A DNA stretch of 64,000 bases, from contig NZ_CANMAX010000011.1 in assembly GCF_947495995.1 (NCBI RefSeq), positions 1 through 64,000 on the forward strand. Reading direction: 5' to 3'. Shown here one piece after another: positions 28,139 through 35,460 of this stretch. A program made the translations under genes and the position numbers. The DNA comes from an uncultured Tenacibaculum sp. (lineage in GTDB: Bacteria > Bacteroidota > Bacteroidia > Flavobacteriales > Flavobacteriaceae). The stretch's first letter is position 1. Each line of letters begins with the position of its first letter. Below the pieces are notes generated by a model. The model saw only the letters and a program-made list of their open reading frames with translations. It had not been told where the DNA came from and searched no databases.

Positions 28139-30436
28139 ATGAAACATCAAATCAGAAAAACAACAGTATATTGTATATCAGCAATATTTCTTTTTGGATG
28201 TTCTTACAAAAAAAATGACAACTCAATGATTGATACAAAAAACGAAACTATAAATGAAAGAGTAGATTCTTTACTGTCTAAAATGACTATTGAGGAAAAA
28301 GTTGGACAAATGAATCAATATAATGGTTTTTGGGATGTTACTGGACCTGTACCTGAAGAAGGCACAGCAAAAACAAAATTCGAACACCTTAAAAAAGGAT
28401 GGGTTGGATCTATGTTAAATGTAAGAGGAACAGAAAACGTTAAAGAAGTACAAAGAATAGCCGTAGAAGAAACTCGATTAGGAATACCTTTAATAATAGG
28501 ATTCGACGTTATTCATGGATACAAAACACTAAGCCCAATACCATTAGCCGAAGCTGCTAGTTGGGATTTAGAAGCAATAGAAAAATCTGCTAGAATTGCA
28601 GCAATAGAAGCATCTGCATCTGGAATCAATTGGACCTTCGCTCCAATGGTTGACATCTCTAGAGATGCAAGATGGGGAAGAGTAATGGAAGGCGCTGGAG
28701 AAGACCCATATTTAGGCTCTAAAATCGCAAAAGCCAGAGTTAAAGGATTCCAAGGAGATGACTTATCTAAAAATAACACTATTGCAGCTTGTGCAAAGCA
28801 TTTCGCTGCGTATGGTTTTTCTGAATCAGGAAAAGAATACAACACAGTTGACATAGGAACCTCTACTTTACACAATTTAGTACTACCTCCTTTCAAAGCA
28901 GCAGTAGACAGCGATGTAAAAACCATCATGAATTCTTTTAATGAATTAAATGGAGTTCCAGTTACTGCAAGTAAATATCTTCAAAGAGATATTTTAAAAG
29001 AAAAATGGGGCTTTAACGGTTTTGTAATTTCTGATTGGGCATCCATCAACGAAATCATAAGCTGGGGACACGCTGAAAATAAAAGAGAAGCAGCTAAATT
29101 AGCTTCAACAGCAGGTTCTGACATGGACATGGAAGGATATGTATACGTAAGAGAATTAGCTAAACTTGTAGAAGACGGAGTTATTAAAGAAGAGATTTTA
29201 GATGACGCTGTTAGAAGAATCTTAAGAGTAAAATTTGAATTAGGATTATTTGACGATCCATACAAATATTGTGATGAAGAAAATGAAAAACAAAATATCG
29301 GAAACAAATCTCATCATGACGCTGTTTTAGATGTAGCAAAAAAATCTATCGTATTACTTAAAAACGAGAACAACCTTTTGCCTTTAAAGAAAAAAGGACA
29401 AAAAATTGCTCTTATCGGACCATTAGCAGATGAAAAAAACAGTCCGCTTGGTAGCTGGAGACTAGGTTCTGACGACAATACAGCTATTTCTGTTTTGGAA
29501 GGAATGCAGCAATACAAAGAAAACACACTTGTTTTCGAAAAAGGCTTAGACCTAGTTGAAGGCAACACAGCTTTTACACAACAAGTAAACATAAACAACA
29601 CCGACAGATCTAAAATAAAAAAGGCTATTGCAGCAGCTAAAAACGCAGATGTAGTTGTTATGGTTTTAGGCGAACACGGATTCCAAAGTGGAGAAGGAAG
29701 AAGTAGAACAGAGTTAGATCTACCAGGTTTACAACAAGAACTTTTAGAAGAAGTTTACAAAGCAAACAAAAACATTGTTTTAGTTTTAAACAACGGTAGA
29801 CCATTAACCATAGAATGGGCAGATGCAAACATTCCAACTATAGTTGAAGCTTGGCAATTAGGAAGTCAATCAGGTAATGCTATTGCTAGTGTATTATACG
29901 GCGATTACAACCCAAGTGGAAAATTACCTATGACATTCCCTAGAAACGTGGGACAAGTACCTATTTATTACAACTACAAAAGTACAGGAAGACCAAATAA
30001 AGAATCACATGTTTTTTGGTCGCATTATATCGATTCAGAAAACACACCACTTTACCCGTTCGGACATGGTTTAAGCTACACTTCTTTTGAGTACAGCAAC
30101 TTCAAAATCCACGGAGAAAAATTTTCTATAAACGACGAAATAAAAGTTACCGTAGACCTTAAAAATTCTGGAGAATACGACGGAAAAGAAGTAGTTCAAC
30201 TTTACATAAGAGATCTTTTCGGTAGCACAACAAGACCCGTGAGAGAACTTAAAGGATTCGAATTAGTTCCTCTAAAAAAAGGAGAAAGCAAAACAATAGA
30301 ATTCAAACTAACCAGAAAAGAACTTGGTTTCTTTGACAACCAAGGAAACTACATTGTAGAACCAGGAAAGTTTAAAGTGTTTGTTGGAGGTAGCTCAACC
30401 ACAAAACTAGAACTTGATTTTGAGCTAACAGAATAG
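28139..30436 (+). CDS. bglX: GH3 beta-glucosidase lipoprotein, second copy
   Basis: A 765-residue GH3 enzyme with lipoprotein signal (IFLFGCSYKK). Motifs parallel the enzyme at 15671: TIEEKVGQMNQY, FDVIHGYKTLSP, KHFAAYGFSESGKEYN, nucleophile Asp in VISDWASINEI, C-terminal EAWQLGSQSGNAIA and GHGLSYTSFEYS, then a fibronectin III-like end. It releases terminal beta-glucose. It lies 133 bp behind the AraC regulator with its own leader, so it is probably a separately controlled arm of the same pathway. The region after it (30437-30570) holds two terminators and then the tail locus begins. Confidence 0.93.
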   Translation: MKHQIRKTTVYCISAIFLFGCSYKKNDNSMIDTKNETINERVDSLLSKMTIEEKVGQMNQYNGFWDVTGPVPEEGTAKTKFEHLKKGWVGSMLNVRGTENVKEVQRIAVEETRLGIPLIIGFDVIHGYKTLSPIPLAEAASWDLEAIEKSARIAAIEASASGINWTFAPMVDISRDARWGRVMEGAGEDPYLGSKIAKARVKGFQGDDLSKNNTIAACAKHFAAYGFSESGKEYNTVDIGTSTLHNLVLPPFKAAVDSDVKTIMNSFNELNGVPVTASKYLQRDILKEKWGFNGFVISDWASINEIISWGHAENKREAAKLASTAGSDMDMEGYVYVRELAKLVEDGVIKEEILDDAVRRILRVKFELGLFDDPYKYCDEENEKQNIGNKSHHDAVLDVAKKSIVLLKNENNLLPLKKKGQKIALIGPLADEKNSPLGSWRLGSDDNTAISVLEGMQQYKENTLVFEKGLDLVEGNTAFTQQVNINNTDRSKIKKAIAAAKNADVVVMVLGEHGFQSGEGRSRTELDLPGLQQELLEEVYKANKNIVLVLNNGRPLTIEWADANIPTIVEAWQLGSQSGNAIASVLYGDYNPSGKLPMTFPRNVGQVPIYYNYKSTGRPNKESHVFWSHYIDSENTPLYPFGHGLSYTSFEYSNFKIHGEKFSINDEIKVTVDLKNSGEYDGKEVVQLYIRDLFGSTTRPVRELKGFELVPLKKGESKTIEFKLTRKELGFFDNQGNYIVEPGKFKVFVGGSSTTKLELDFELTE

Positions 30437-30480
30437 AGAAAATTTAAATTAATTTGTTTTGGCATAGTTTATGCTAATAT

Positions 30481-30520
30481 AAAAGTACAGTACGGAAGAC
30501 GTTCTGTACTTTTCTTTTTC
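30481..30520 (+). terminator. Terminator of second GH3 gene
   Basis: Stem AAAGTACAG (30482-30490) pairs with CTGTACTTT (30504-30512), followed by TCTTTTTC. It lies 45 bp after the GH3 stop. Confidence 0.75.
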
Positions 30521-30531
30521 ATAGCAATTTT

Positions 30532-30562
30532 CCCACTCGTTTATTAAATGAGTGGGTTTTAT
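30532..30562 (-). terminator. Terminator of tail-locus repressor gene
   Basis: Stem CCCACTC/GAGTGGG (30532-30538, 30550-30556), 15 bp beyond the repressor stop on the minus strand. A/T-rich flanks on both sides allow action in both directions. Together with the stem at 30481 it separates the sugar genes from the tail locus. Confidence 0.65.
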
Positions 30563-30570
30563 CTTATAAA

Positions 30571-31284
30571 CTACCCCATCGAATTCATACGTACAGAAGC
30601 TTTCACTAAAGCCATAGCTCTTATTTTAGACATTTTAATATCTTTTGGCTGATGATGCTTATTCTGAGAGACTAACTTAATATAATCCTCTCCTTTTTCA
30701 GATTTTTGAATATATTTCACACTAATAAACTCCTCTTCAGCAACCTCAACAGAAATCAAATACATTTCCCCCCAAAAAATCTCCGAATAAAAATCATAAA
30801 TCTGCTTGTACGCAACAATATCTCCACTCTTTAACAAAGGATACATACTGTCTCCAGTAACAAAAACAGCACCATCACATTTAGGTAAATTAGGTATATT
30901 CAAAGTTCCAACTGGCTGTGTATCTCCGTGAGATTGAAATAACTCAACCAAACCAGCCGCAGCCTCTACATTATATAAAGGTACCGCTTGCTTACCAATA
31001 GGATAATCAGTTTTTAACTTAAATACATTATTAGCAACTACTTCACCAGAAACAACCACAGCATCATTTTTCACCAACATATCTCCTTTACCAGTTAACA
31101 ACCACAAAGAATCAAAATGGGGATAATTTTCAATTATCTTAGTCAACCACTTACTCTGTATATCTGTTTTATTATTAAAAGCCCTACTTAAAACACCTTT
31201 ACTAGCACCGATTTGTTTTTCAAGCGCTGTAATTTTTATCCCTTCGTGATCAGCTAAAACCTTTATCCTATCTATTGTACTCAT
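30571..31284 (-). CDS. CI-type repressor with S24 autopeptidase domain
   Basis: A 237-residue phage-type repressor. Residues 1-70 are a helix-turn-helix (KITALEKQIGASKGVLSRAF). From residue 100 comes an S24/LexA-like peptidase: cleavage-site Ala110-Gly111 in VEAAAGLVEL, catalytic Ser146 in TGDSMYPLLKSGDIV, and Lys190 in FISVKYIQ. All parts needed for RecA-stimulated self-cleavage are present, so DNA damage should derepress the locus. It is divergent from the early operon, with candidate operators in between. This is the expected control gene of an inducible tailocin or prophage; no antirepressor is seen. Confidence 0.9.
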   Translation of the reverse strand: MSTIDRIKVLADHEGIKITALEKQIGASKGVLSRAFNNKTDIQSKWLTKIIENYPHFDSLWLLTGKGDMLVKNDAVVVSGEVVANNVFKLKTDYPIGKQAVPLYNVEAAAGLVELFQSHGDTQPVGTLNIPNLPKCDGAVFVTGDSMYPLLKSGDIVAYKQIYDFYSEIFWGEMYLISVEVAEEEFISVKYIQKSEKGEDYIKLVSQNKHHQPKDIKMSKIRAMALVKASVRMNSMG

Positions 31285-31454
31285 AAAAAATTACTTTTAT
31301 TTCCATATTCATTTATAATTATTACAAAATCTAAAGAAGCACAAAAGCCTTCAATAAATTTAATTCTTAAAACATTCTTTAATATATCCAGGGGGAACTC
31401 TATGGGGAACTGTGATTTTTTAAAAAAAGAAATAATTTTCTTCAATTTTATTTT

Positions 31455-31482
31455 TTTGTTGAAAATTATCTACATATATTTG
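31455..31482 (+). promoter_or_regulatory. Predicted early promoter with embedded operator
   Basis: A TTTG -33-like box (31455-31458) and TATATTTG -7 box (31475-31482) predict a rightward start near 31489. The spacing is slightly short. The 12-mer TTGAAAATTATC (31459-31470) fills the spacer. The 31285-31780 gap otherwise holds AT-rich leader sequence and a possible 29-codon frame at 31735 that I do not call. Confidence 0.5.
31459..31470 (+). promoter_or_regulatory. Candidate repressor operator O1
   Basis: TTGAAAATTATC, whose core GAAAATTATC is a near-palindrome (GAWAATTWTC). Exact 12-mer copies are also at 31552-31563 and, inverted, at 31124-31135 inside the repressor gene; the 10-bp core recurs at 31707-31716. 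O1 lies between the -33 and -7 boxes, where binding would block transcription. Confidence 0.4.
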
Positions 31483-31551
31483 TCGTGCAATAATTGAGAA
31501 ACAAATATATATAAATAATAATCACTTAAACAACAATTAACAACAAAAAAA

Positions 31552-31563
31552 TTGAAAATTATC
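31552..31563 (+). promoter_or_regulatory. Candidate repressor operator O2
   Basis: Second exact copy of TTGAAAATTATC, 93 bp downstream of O1 in the early leader. The spacing is close to nine helical turns, so looping is conceivable. Inference only. Confidence 0.35.
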
Positions 31564-31780
31564 ATTTAAGCAGCTTAAATATTAGAAAATATGAGATTCT
31601 ACAGAAAAACAATTAAAACACTATAAAACAAGAAAAGTTATAAAATTTGATTTATTTCAAAAAAAAAATAAAAGGATTCAGTAGCACAACAATAAAAATA
31701 AAAGAAGAAAATTATCACCAAAAAATTACATTCTATGAAAAACCTCTTTAAAAATAAAAAGTCAATTAAAATTGAAAAGT

Positions 31781-31945
31781 ATGAAAACACAAAAAAAACT
31801 CAGAAAACGAATAGAAGAATATGATTTAATGCTAACTCAGAATTTTGATGATGAGATCTACGCAACACTATTAAAAGAAAAAAACGAAATTGAATTAGAA
31901 CTAAAAAAAAATCTAGAAAATGAGAATAAGAGAAATCGAAAGTAG
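31781..31945 (+). CDS. Small charged protein, early operon
   Basis: A 54-residue frame starting MKTQKKLRKRIEEYDLMLTQ, very rich in K and E and likely one long helix or coiled coil. It overlaps the start of the next gene (31920) by 26 bp, which suggests coupling. No family recognised. It is probably the first gene of the rightward early operon. Confidence 0.5.
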   Translation: MKTQKKLRKRIEEYDLMLTQNFDDEIYATLLKEKNEIELELKKNLENENKRNRK

Positions 31946-32171
31946 AATTATACAATTAAGGAATGCAATTGCTTATAGTAGAAACGAACAAAAAATTATG
32001 ACACTTGGAGAAGGAATTTGCTGTAATCTAGAAATTGCTTCATGGTTTAGAGTTTTAGACGGTCAAAGTTCTCAACCAAAATATACTATCAGTGAAATTG
32101 TTAACGACAAAGTAAGAGATATTAACGATTGTATTATTGAAGAAAACTGGGTAAAACCTGAAATCATTTAA
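31920..32171 (+). CDS. Small unknown protein, early operon
   Basis: An 83-residue protein (RIREIESRIIQLRNAIAYSR...). The N-terminal part is helical with possible coiled-coil heptads; the rest has two cysteines and no known motif. It sits between a 54-residue charged protein and the DUF3164 gene, 22 bp upstream of the latter. Function unknown; likely a leftover phage early gene. Confidence 0.6.
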   Translation: MRIREIESRIIQLRNAIAYSRNEQKIMTLGEGICCNLEIASWFRVLDGQSSQPKYTISEIVNDKVRDINDCIIEENWVKPEII

Positions 32172-32193
32172 AAAAAAAGAAAAAAATAAGCTT

Positions 32194-32841
32194 ATGAATA
32201 CCGTAATTAACCTCGAAAACCTAACCGAACATCAATTAGCAACTGCATTAGCTAAAAAACAACAAGAAAGAAGATTAGTATACCAACAAAAAAGAGCTCA
32301 GTTAGAAAAAGAAAATGAATCTTTTTGTAATAGAACCGCAGAAAAGTTTGCTATACTTTCTAACCAATTAAAACAGTTGAAAGACGAGACTATAAAAGAA
32401 GCTAATAGACTATACGCAGAAATGTATAATCTTAACGGAAAAAAACCTAAGGATGTAAAATCATTTTCTCGTAAAAACAAAAATGGCAACATCATGATTA
32501 CAGTAGATTACCAAGAACGCATTGAATTTACTGAAGAAGCTAATGTTCATATAAACGCAATTAAAGATATTTTCAAAAACAAATTTGCTAATAGAAATAA
32601 AGGCTTATATAACATTTTAGACGGATTATTAATCAAAGGAAACAAAGGAGAATACGATCCCAAATTATTAGCAAAAGCTCGAAAACAAGTAAAAGACATG
32701 GGAGACAAAAAGCTAATAGAAGAATTTGAAAAACTTAGTGATTGTCAACGTGTTTCTGGTTCTTCAAAATATTGTAGAGTTAAAACAAAAGACAAATACA
32801 ATAAATGGAAAGACATTAACATTCAATTTTCTAGTCTTTAA
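32194..32841 (+). CDS. DUF3164-like protein of Mu-type phage early regions
   Basis: A 215-residue protein. Residues 10-80 are a charged helical region. The C-terminal half has features I associate with DUF3164: a strand pair like GNIMITVDYQERIEF, a helical middle, and an ending SSKYCRVKTKDKYNKWKDIN. In transposable Mu-like phages this family lies in the early (replication) region beside the transposase genes. None of those partners is present here, so it looks like a relic or a gene reused for regulation. The family match is by pattern only. Confidence 0.65.
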   Translation: MNTVINLENLTEHQLATALAKKQQERRLVYQQKRAQLEKENESFCNRTAEKFAILSNQLKQLKDETIKEANRLYAEMYNLNGKKPKDVKSFSRKNKNGNIMITVDYQERIEFTEEANVHINAIKDIFKNKFANRNKGLYNILDGLLIKGNKGEYDPKLLAKARKQVKDMGDKKLIEEFEKLSDCQRVSGSSKYCRVKTKDKYNKWKDINIQFSSL

Positions 32842-32858
32842 CCTTTTATTTAATTCTT

Positions 32859-33050
32859 ATGGAAAATTTCAGATTAATAATTATTGGAATGTCGTGTATT
32901 GCGTTACTAATTACAGTAATATTAATACAACTGACAACTTTGAACGTTAATATGCTCTTGAAAATCCAGGCTAATACAGCCATGATTATGATTTGCACAT
33001 TGGTAATACATTTCCTTTTAGAAGAAAAAAACAGCAAAAAGAATTACTAA
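32859..33050 (+). CDS. Small two-helix membrane protein (holin candidate)
   Basis: A 63-residue protein with two hydrophobic helices (LIIIGMSCIALLITVILIQL, then NTAMIMICTLVIHFLL) and a basic C-terminal tail (EEKNSKKNY). This size and layout match class II holins, and no better holin is seen near the endolysin. Its place in the early operon, far from the lysis genes, argues the other way, so the role is open. Confidence 0.5.
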   Translation: MENFRLIIIGMSCIALLITVILIQLTTLNVNMLLKIQANTAMIMICTLVIHFLLEEKNSKKNY

Positions 33051-33054
33051 AACT

Positions 33055-33189
33055 ATGGAACAGCAAGCTTATTTGAAAAAGAAAGGCAAAAAAGCATTGA
33101 AACTTGCCAAAACTTTAGAAAAAGAAAAGATAAACAAAGGCTCTAAATACAAGAGACTTGATAGTAAAACTATAATATTAAAAGATTAA
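33055..33189 (+). CDS. Small basic protein, early operon
   Basis: A 44-residue lysine-rich frame (MEQQAYLKKKGKKALKLAKT...), 4 bp behind the membrane-protein gene and just ahead of the hairpin at 33196. Strongly basic and likely helical; it may bind nucleic acid. No family recognised, and coding status rests on operon spacing. Confidence 0.45.
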   Translation: MEQQAYLKKKGKKALKLAKTLEKEKINKGSKYKRLDSKTIILKD

Positions 33190-33195
33190 CCTCTA

Positions 33196-33222
33196 AACTG
33201 TGTAGTTACGTGCTACACAGTT
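33196..33222 (+). promoter_or_regulatory. Perfect 10-bp hairpin ahead of HTH gene
   Basis: AACTGTGTAG pairs perfectly with CTACACAGTT around a 7-nt loop. There is no U-tract after it, so it is either a weak terminator of the early operon or a palindromic binding site upstream of the regulator at 33257. Confidence 0.55.
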
Positions 33223-33256
33223 AATTTAAAATAACCTCCACAATACCAAAATATCT

Positions 33257-33454
33257 ATGGCTAGAAATAATAATTTAATTGCACTTAGAAATCAAAAAGT
33301 AAAACAACGTTTCAGTCAATTATCAGTAAAACATCCGCAATGGAAATACGATGCAGTTTTAGAAACCTTATCACTAGAATTTTTTATTAGTAAAAGAACT
33401 ATATCTGCAATATTAAATAATGAAGGCGCTTATAAAAGCGCCCTTTTTAACTAG
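33257..33454 (+). CDS. Small HTH protein, candidate late activator
   Basis: A 65-residue protein in which residues 10-55 form a helix-turn-helix (RFSQLSVKHPQW, VLETLSLEFFISKRTISAIL). The arrangement recalls the DNA-binding half of Mor/C-type late activators of Mu-like phages, though it is shorter. It is the last gene before the structural region and may switch on the late genes. Its final codons double as the intrinsic terminator at 33425-33448, and its TAG overlaps the TAG of the convergent gene in the palindrome CTAG. Confidence 0.65.
   Translation: MARNNNLIALRNQKVKQRFSQLSVKHPQWKYDAVLETLSLEFFISKRTISAILNNEGAYKSALFN
33425..33448 (+). terminator. Intrinsic terminator inside 3' coding end
   Basis: GGCGCTT (33425-33431), loop ATAA, AAGCGCC (33436-33442), then CTTTTT. 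The hairpin lies within the last ten codons of the HTH gene, so coding and termination share the same bases. Confidence 0.85.
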
Positions 33455-33909
33455 TTTAAAATATAATTAGTTATACCTACTTTTTTATAAATATTAGTAG
33501 AGAACGTAACTTTATACGCTGGTCTCTTGTAAGTAGGAGTTAAATCTTCTTCAGCAATCTGTGTCAAATCTGTAAAATAATTTCCAGAGGTTTTCTGAAT
33601 AGCCTCAACAACATCATCAATTGTAGACAAAATTGCTAAAGACGTTTCTTGATTAGAAGCTCCTACTTCAGTATCAGCATCCTGCTTAAAAAAGATATAC
33701 ACATCTAACTGTAAATCTCCTTCTAAAACATCCAATACCATATCTTGATACGTAATACTTCCTATAGAAATATAGGCTGCCGGGAATCTATTTAACCCAT
33801 TACTATCTTCTTCATCAAACTGACCTTTATATAAATCAATTAAAGTAAATGTTCCGATAGCATCTAATTTAGATGCTACCGATTGATAAATTTCTTTTCT
33901 TACACTCAT
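33451..33909 (-). CDS. Tail-terminator/tail-completion-like protein
   Basis: A 152-residue alpha/beta protein (MSVRKEIYQSVASKLDAIGTF..., GLNRFPAAYISIG, LQLDVYIFFKQD, YKVTFSTNIY). The pattern of an N-terminal helix followed by strands carrying a short-period Pro-Ala-Ala motif resembles phage minor tail/terminator proteins (gpU or HK97 gp10 type). It lies on the minus strand together with the gp25-like gene, opposite to all other structural genes. In a headless particle the terminator would cap the sheath-tube end. Family assignment is moderate. Confidence 0.55.
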   Translation of the reverse strand: MSVRKEIYQSVASKLDAIGTFTLIDLYKGQFDEEDSNGLNRFPAAYISIGSITYQDMVLDVLEGDLQLDVYIFFKQDADTEVGASNQETSLAILSTIDDVVEAIQKTSGNYFTDLTQIAEEDLTPTYKRPAYKVTFSTNIYKKVGITNYILN

Positions 33910-33929
33910 ATTCTTCTTTTTTTTAAAAA

Positions 33930-34223
33930 TTAAACTTCTTTATAAGGAGCATCTACAATAATATCTCCTTTAGCATTAAAATCTAGTTGATTTACTTCCA
34001 TACCATCATATTCAAAATTTCTTCTGATTTGCGTGATGACATCTCTTGGATTTTCATCATTAAGCATATTTGAAATCCCCACTCCTATTTCAGGAAACTC
34101 TTTATACTCTCCTTTTTGAGCCAGAATTATATGTTCTTGATGCTGCAAAGTAGCATCTGCAATTACAAAATCTCCATTTACAATTAGTAAATCTCCGGTT
34201 TCATCTAATTTAAAATCATTCAT
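33930..34223 (-). CDS. gp25/GpW-like baseplate wedge protein
   Basis: A 97-residue protein: DFKLDETGDLLIVNGDFVIA, then HQEHIILAQKGEYKEFPEIG with VGISNML. The strand-rich start plus the E-F-P-x-x-G-V-G loop is typical of the gp25-like (GPW_gp25) baseplate wedge family conserved in contractile phage tails, R-pyocins and T6SS. It starts the two-gene minus-strand cassette, 20 bp upstream of the tail-terminator-like gene. Its reversed orientation relative to the rest of the baseplate genes is unusual. Confidence 0.75.
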   Translation of the reverse strand: MNDFKLDETGDLLIVNGDFVIADATLQHQEHIILAQKGEYKEFPEIGVGISNMLNDENPRDVITQIRRNFEYDGMEVNQLDFNAKGDIIVDAPYKEV

Positions 34224-34435
34224 GTTTTTTTAGTTTAAATTCTGATACAAAGTTGCTTTAACTCTATGGATTTTTAAAACCTAAAATCAACCATTGTATT
34301 CATATTTACAACCATTGCAAATCTATCCGCAAACACTGATAATCAAGTTGTCAGAACTTCAAATCTATCCCATCTTTGCATCGTCAAACAACTCGAACGA
34401 AGTATTAAAACATACTAATAAAGAGTTACCCAAAG

Positions 34436-34492
34436 GCAGTTCTCCTCCTCTTTTGAACGAGGGAACTGCAAACCCTTCGGGGGAAGTTTTAA
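34436..34492 (+). repeat. Palindromic element ahead of endolysin gene
   Basis: GCAGTTC (34436-34442) pairs with GAACTGC (34463-34469) around an inner CCTC/GAGG pair, followed at once by a second small hairpin around AACCCTTCGGGGGAAG. GC content is well above the surroundings. It resembles short palindromic intergenic elements seen in Bacteroidetes genomes. It may have been inserted in the 280-bp gap between gp25 and the amidase, or it may control amidase translation. Confidence 0.45.
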
Positions 34493-34503
34493 ACAAAAAA
34501 AGA

Positions 34504-34953
34504 ATGAGAAAAATTAAACACATTGTTATTCATTGCACAGCAACTGTAGAAGGAAAAAGTTTTTCAGCTAGCGACATTGATAGATGGCACAAAGAAAGAG
34601 GATGGAAAGGTATAGGTTACCATTATGTAATAGGATTAGATGGAACTATTGAAGAAGGAAGGGCAGAAAATAAGATTGGCGCTCATGTAAAACGTCACAA
34701 TCGTCATTCTATAGGAATCGCTTACATCGGAGGTTTAAATAAAAGACTTTCTCCTAAAGATACCAGAACAAGAAAACAAAAAAGAGCTTTAAAAGAATTA
34801 TTAATAACACTAAAAAGAAAATACCCACAAGCAATAATACTCGGACACCGAGATTTCTCAGAAGATTTAAACAGAAACGGAATCATTGAACCTTTTGAAT
34901 TTTCTAAAGCTTGTCCCTGTTTCGATGCTAGAAAAGAATATAGAAATCTGTAA
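34504..34953 (+). CDS. N-acetylmuramoyl-L-alanine amidase endolysin
   Basis: I choose the ATG at 34504 (149 residues); a 70-residue upstream extension crosses the palindromic element and has no sense as protein. This is an amidase_2/T7-lysozyme-like domain: HIVIHCTAT with a zinc His, GIGYHYVIGLDG, GAHVKRHNRHSIGIAYIGG, second zinc His in ILGHRDF, and zinc Cys in KACPCFDA. It cleaves the lactyl-alanine bond of peptidoglycan. It lacks a signal peptide, so it needs a holin. It opens the rightward late region and is followed 8 bp later by a spanin candidate, forming a lysis pair. Confidence 0.9.
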   Translation: MRKIKHIVIHCTATVEGKSFSASDIDRWHKERGWKGIGYHYVIGLDGTIEEGRAENKIGAHVKRHNRHSIGIAYIGGLNKRLSPKDTRTRKQKRALKELLITLKRKYPQAIILGHRDFSEDLNRNGIIEPFEFSKACPCFDARKEYRNL

Positions 34954-34961
34954 AAACAAAA

Positions 34962-35456
34962 ATGAAGAGAAAATTAAAAATTTTAAGCTATGTAATTCTC
35001 TTCGCTCTCTTAAGTAACGCTTGTCAAAGTTTTAAAAAATTACCAAAAACAGAAAGTACGGTAAAAATCAAAGATTCCATCTTTAAAGAACACCGAACAA
35101 TAGACACCATTGTAATTGCAAGAAAAGCAGACACAGTTAAACTGAAAGAAACCATAGACAAATTAACTGAAGCTGCAATTGTAAAACGCTCAAACTACAC
35201 AAGATTGAGTATTAAAAGAGTTGGTAATACTATTGAAGCTGAATGCATTGCAGAAGAATTAAAAGAGCTTATTGAATTACAAAAAGAAATTATAAAACAC
35301 TACAAAGAAATTAATCAGCAAAAACAGGAAACAATTGTCATTCCACAGAAATACATTCCTGTGCTGTTGAGACCTCTTATTTGGATCGGTGGTATCACAC
35401 TGGCCCTACTTTTAGGAGGAACGATTGTGAAATTTGTTAAACCAAAAATCCTATAA
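34962..35456 (+). CDS. Candidate unimolecular spanin
   Basis: A 164-residue protein with both an N-terminal lipoprotein signal (ILFALLSNACQSF, modified Cys about residue 21) and a C-terminal transmembrane helix (LIWIGGITLALLLGGTIV, about 139-156) ending in a short basic tail. The middle is a charged helical rod (ELKELIELQKEIIKHYKE). A lipid anchor in the outer membrane plus an inner-membrane helix is exactly the topology of u-spanins such as T1 gp11, which fuse the two membranes at the last step of lysis. It is directly behind the endolysin and 4 bp before the sheath gene. Confidence 0.65.
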   Translation: MKRKLKILSYVILFALLSNACQSFKKLPKTESTVKIKDSIFKEHRTIDTIVIARKADTVKLKETIDKLTEAAIVKRSNYTRLSIKRVGNTIEAECIAEELKELIELQKEIIKHYKEINQQKQETIVIPQKYIPVLLRPLIWIGGITLALLLGGTIVKFVKPKIL

Positions 35457-35460
35457 AAAA

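Noticed and set aside
28513..29601. Antisense frames of 95-138 codons across the second GH3 gene
   Set aside because: They follow the codon pattern of the GH3 gene on the other strand and show no protein features.
31735..31824. 29-codon frame upstream of the 54-residue early gene
   Set aside because: Very short, lysine/asparagine-rich as expected from AT-rich DNA, and it overlaps the better candidate at 31781.
34294..34503. 70-residue N-terminal extension of the amidase
   Set aside because: It crosses the palindromic element and the amidase domain already starts at the first residues of the ATG at 34504.
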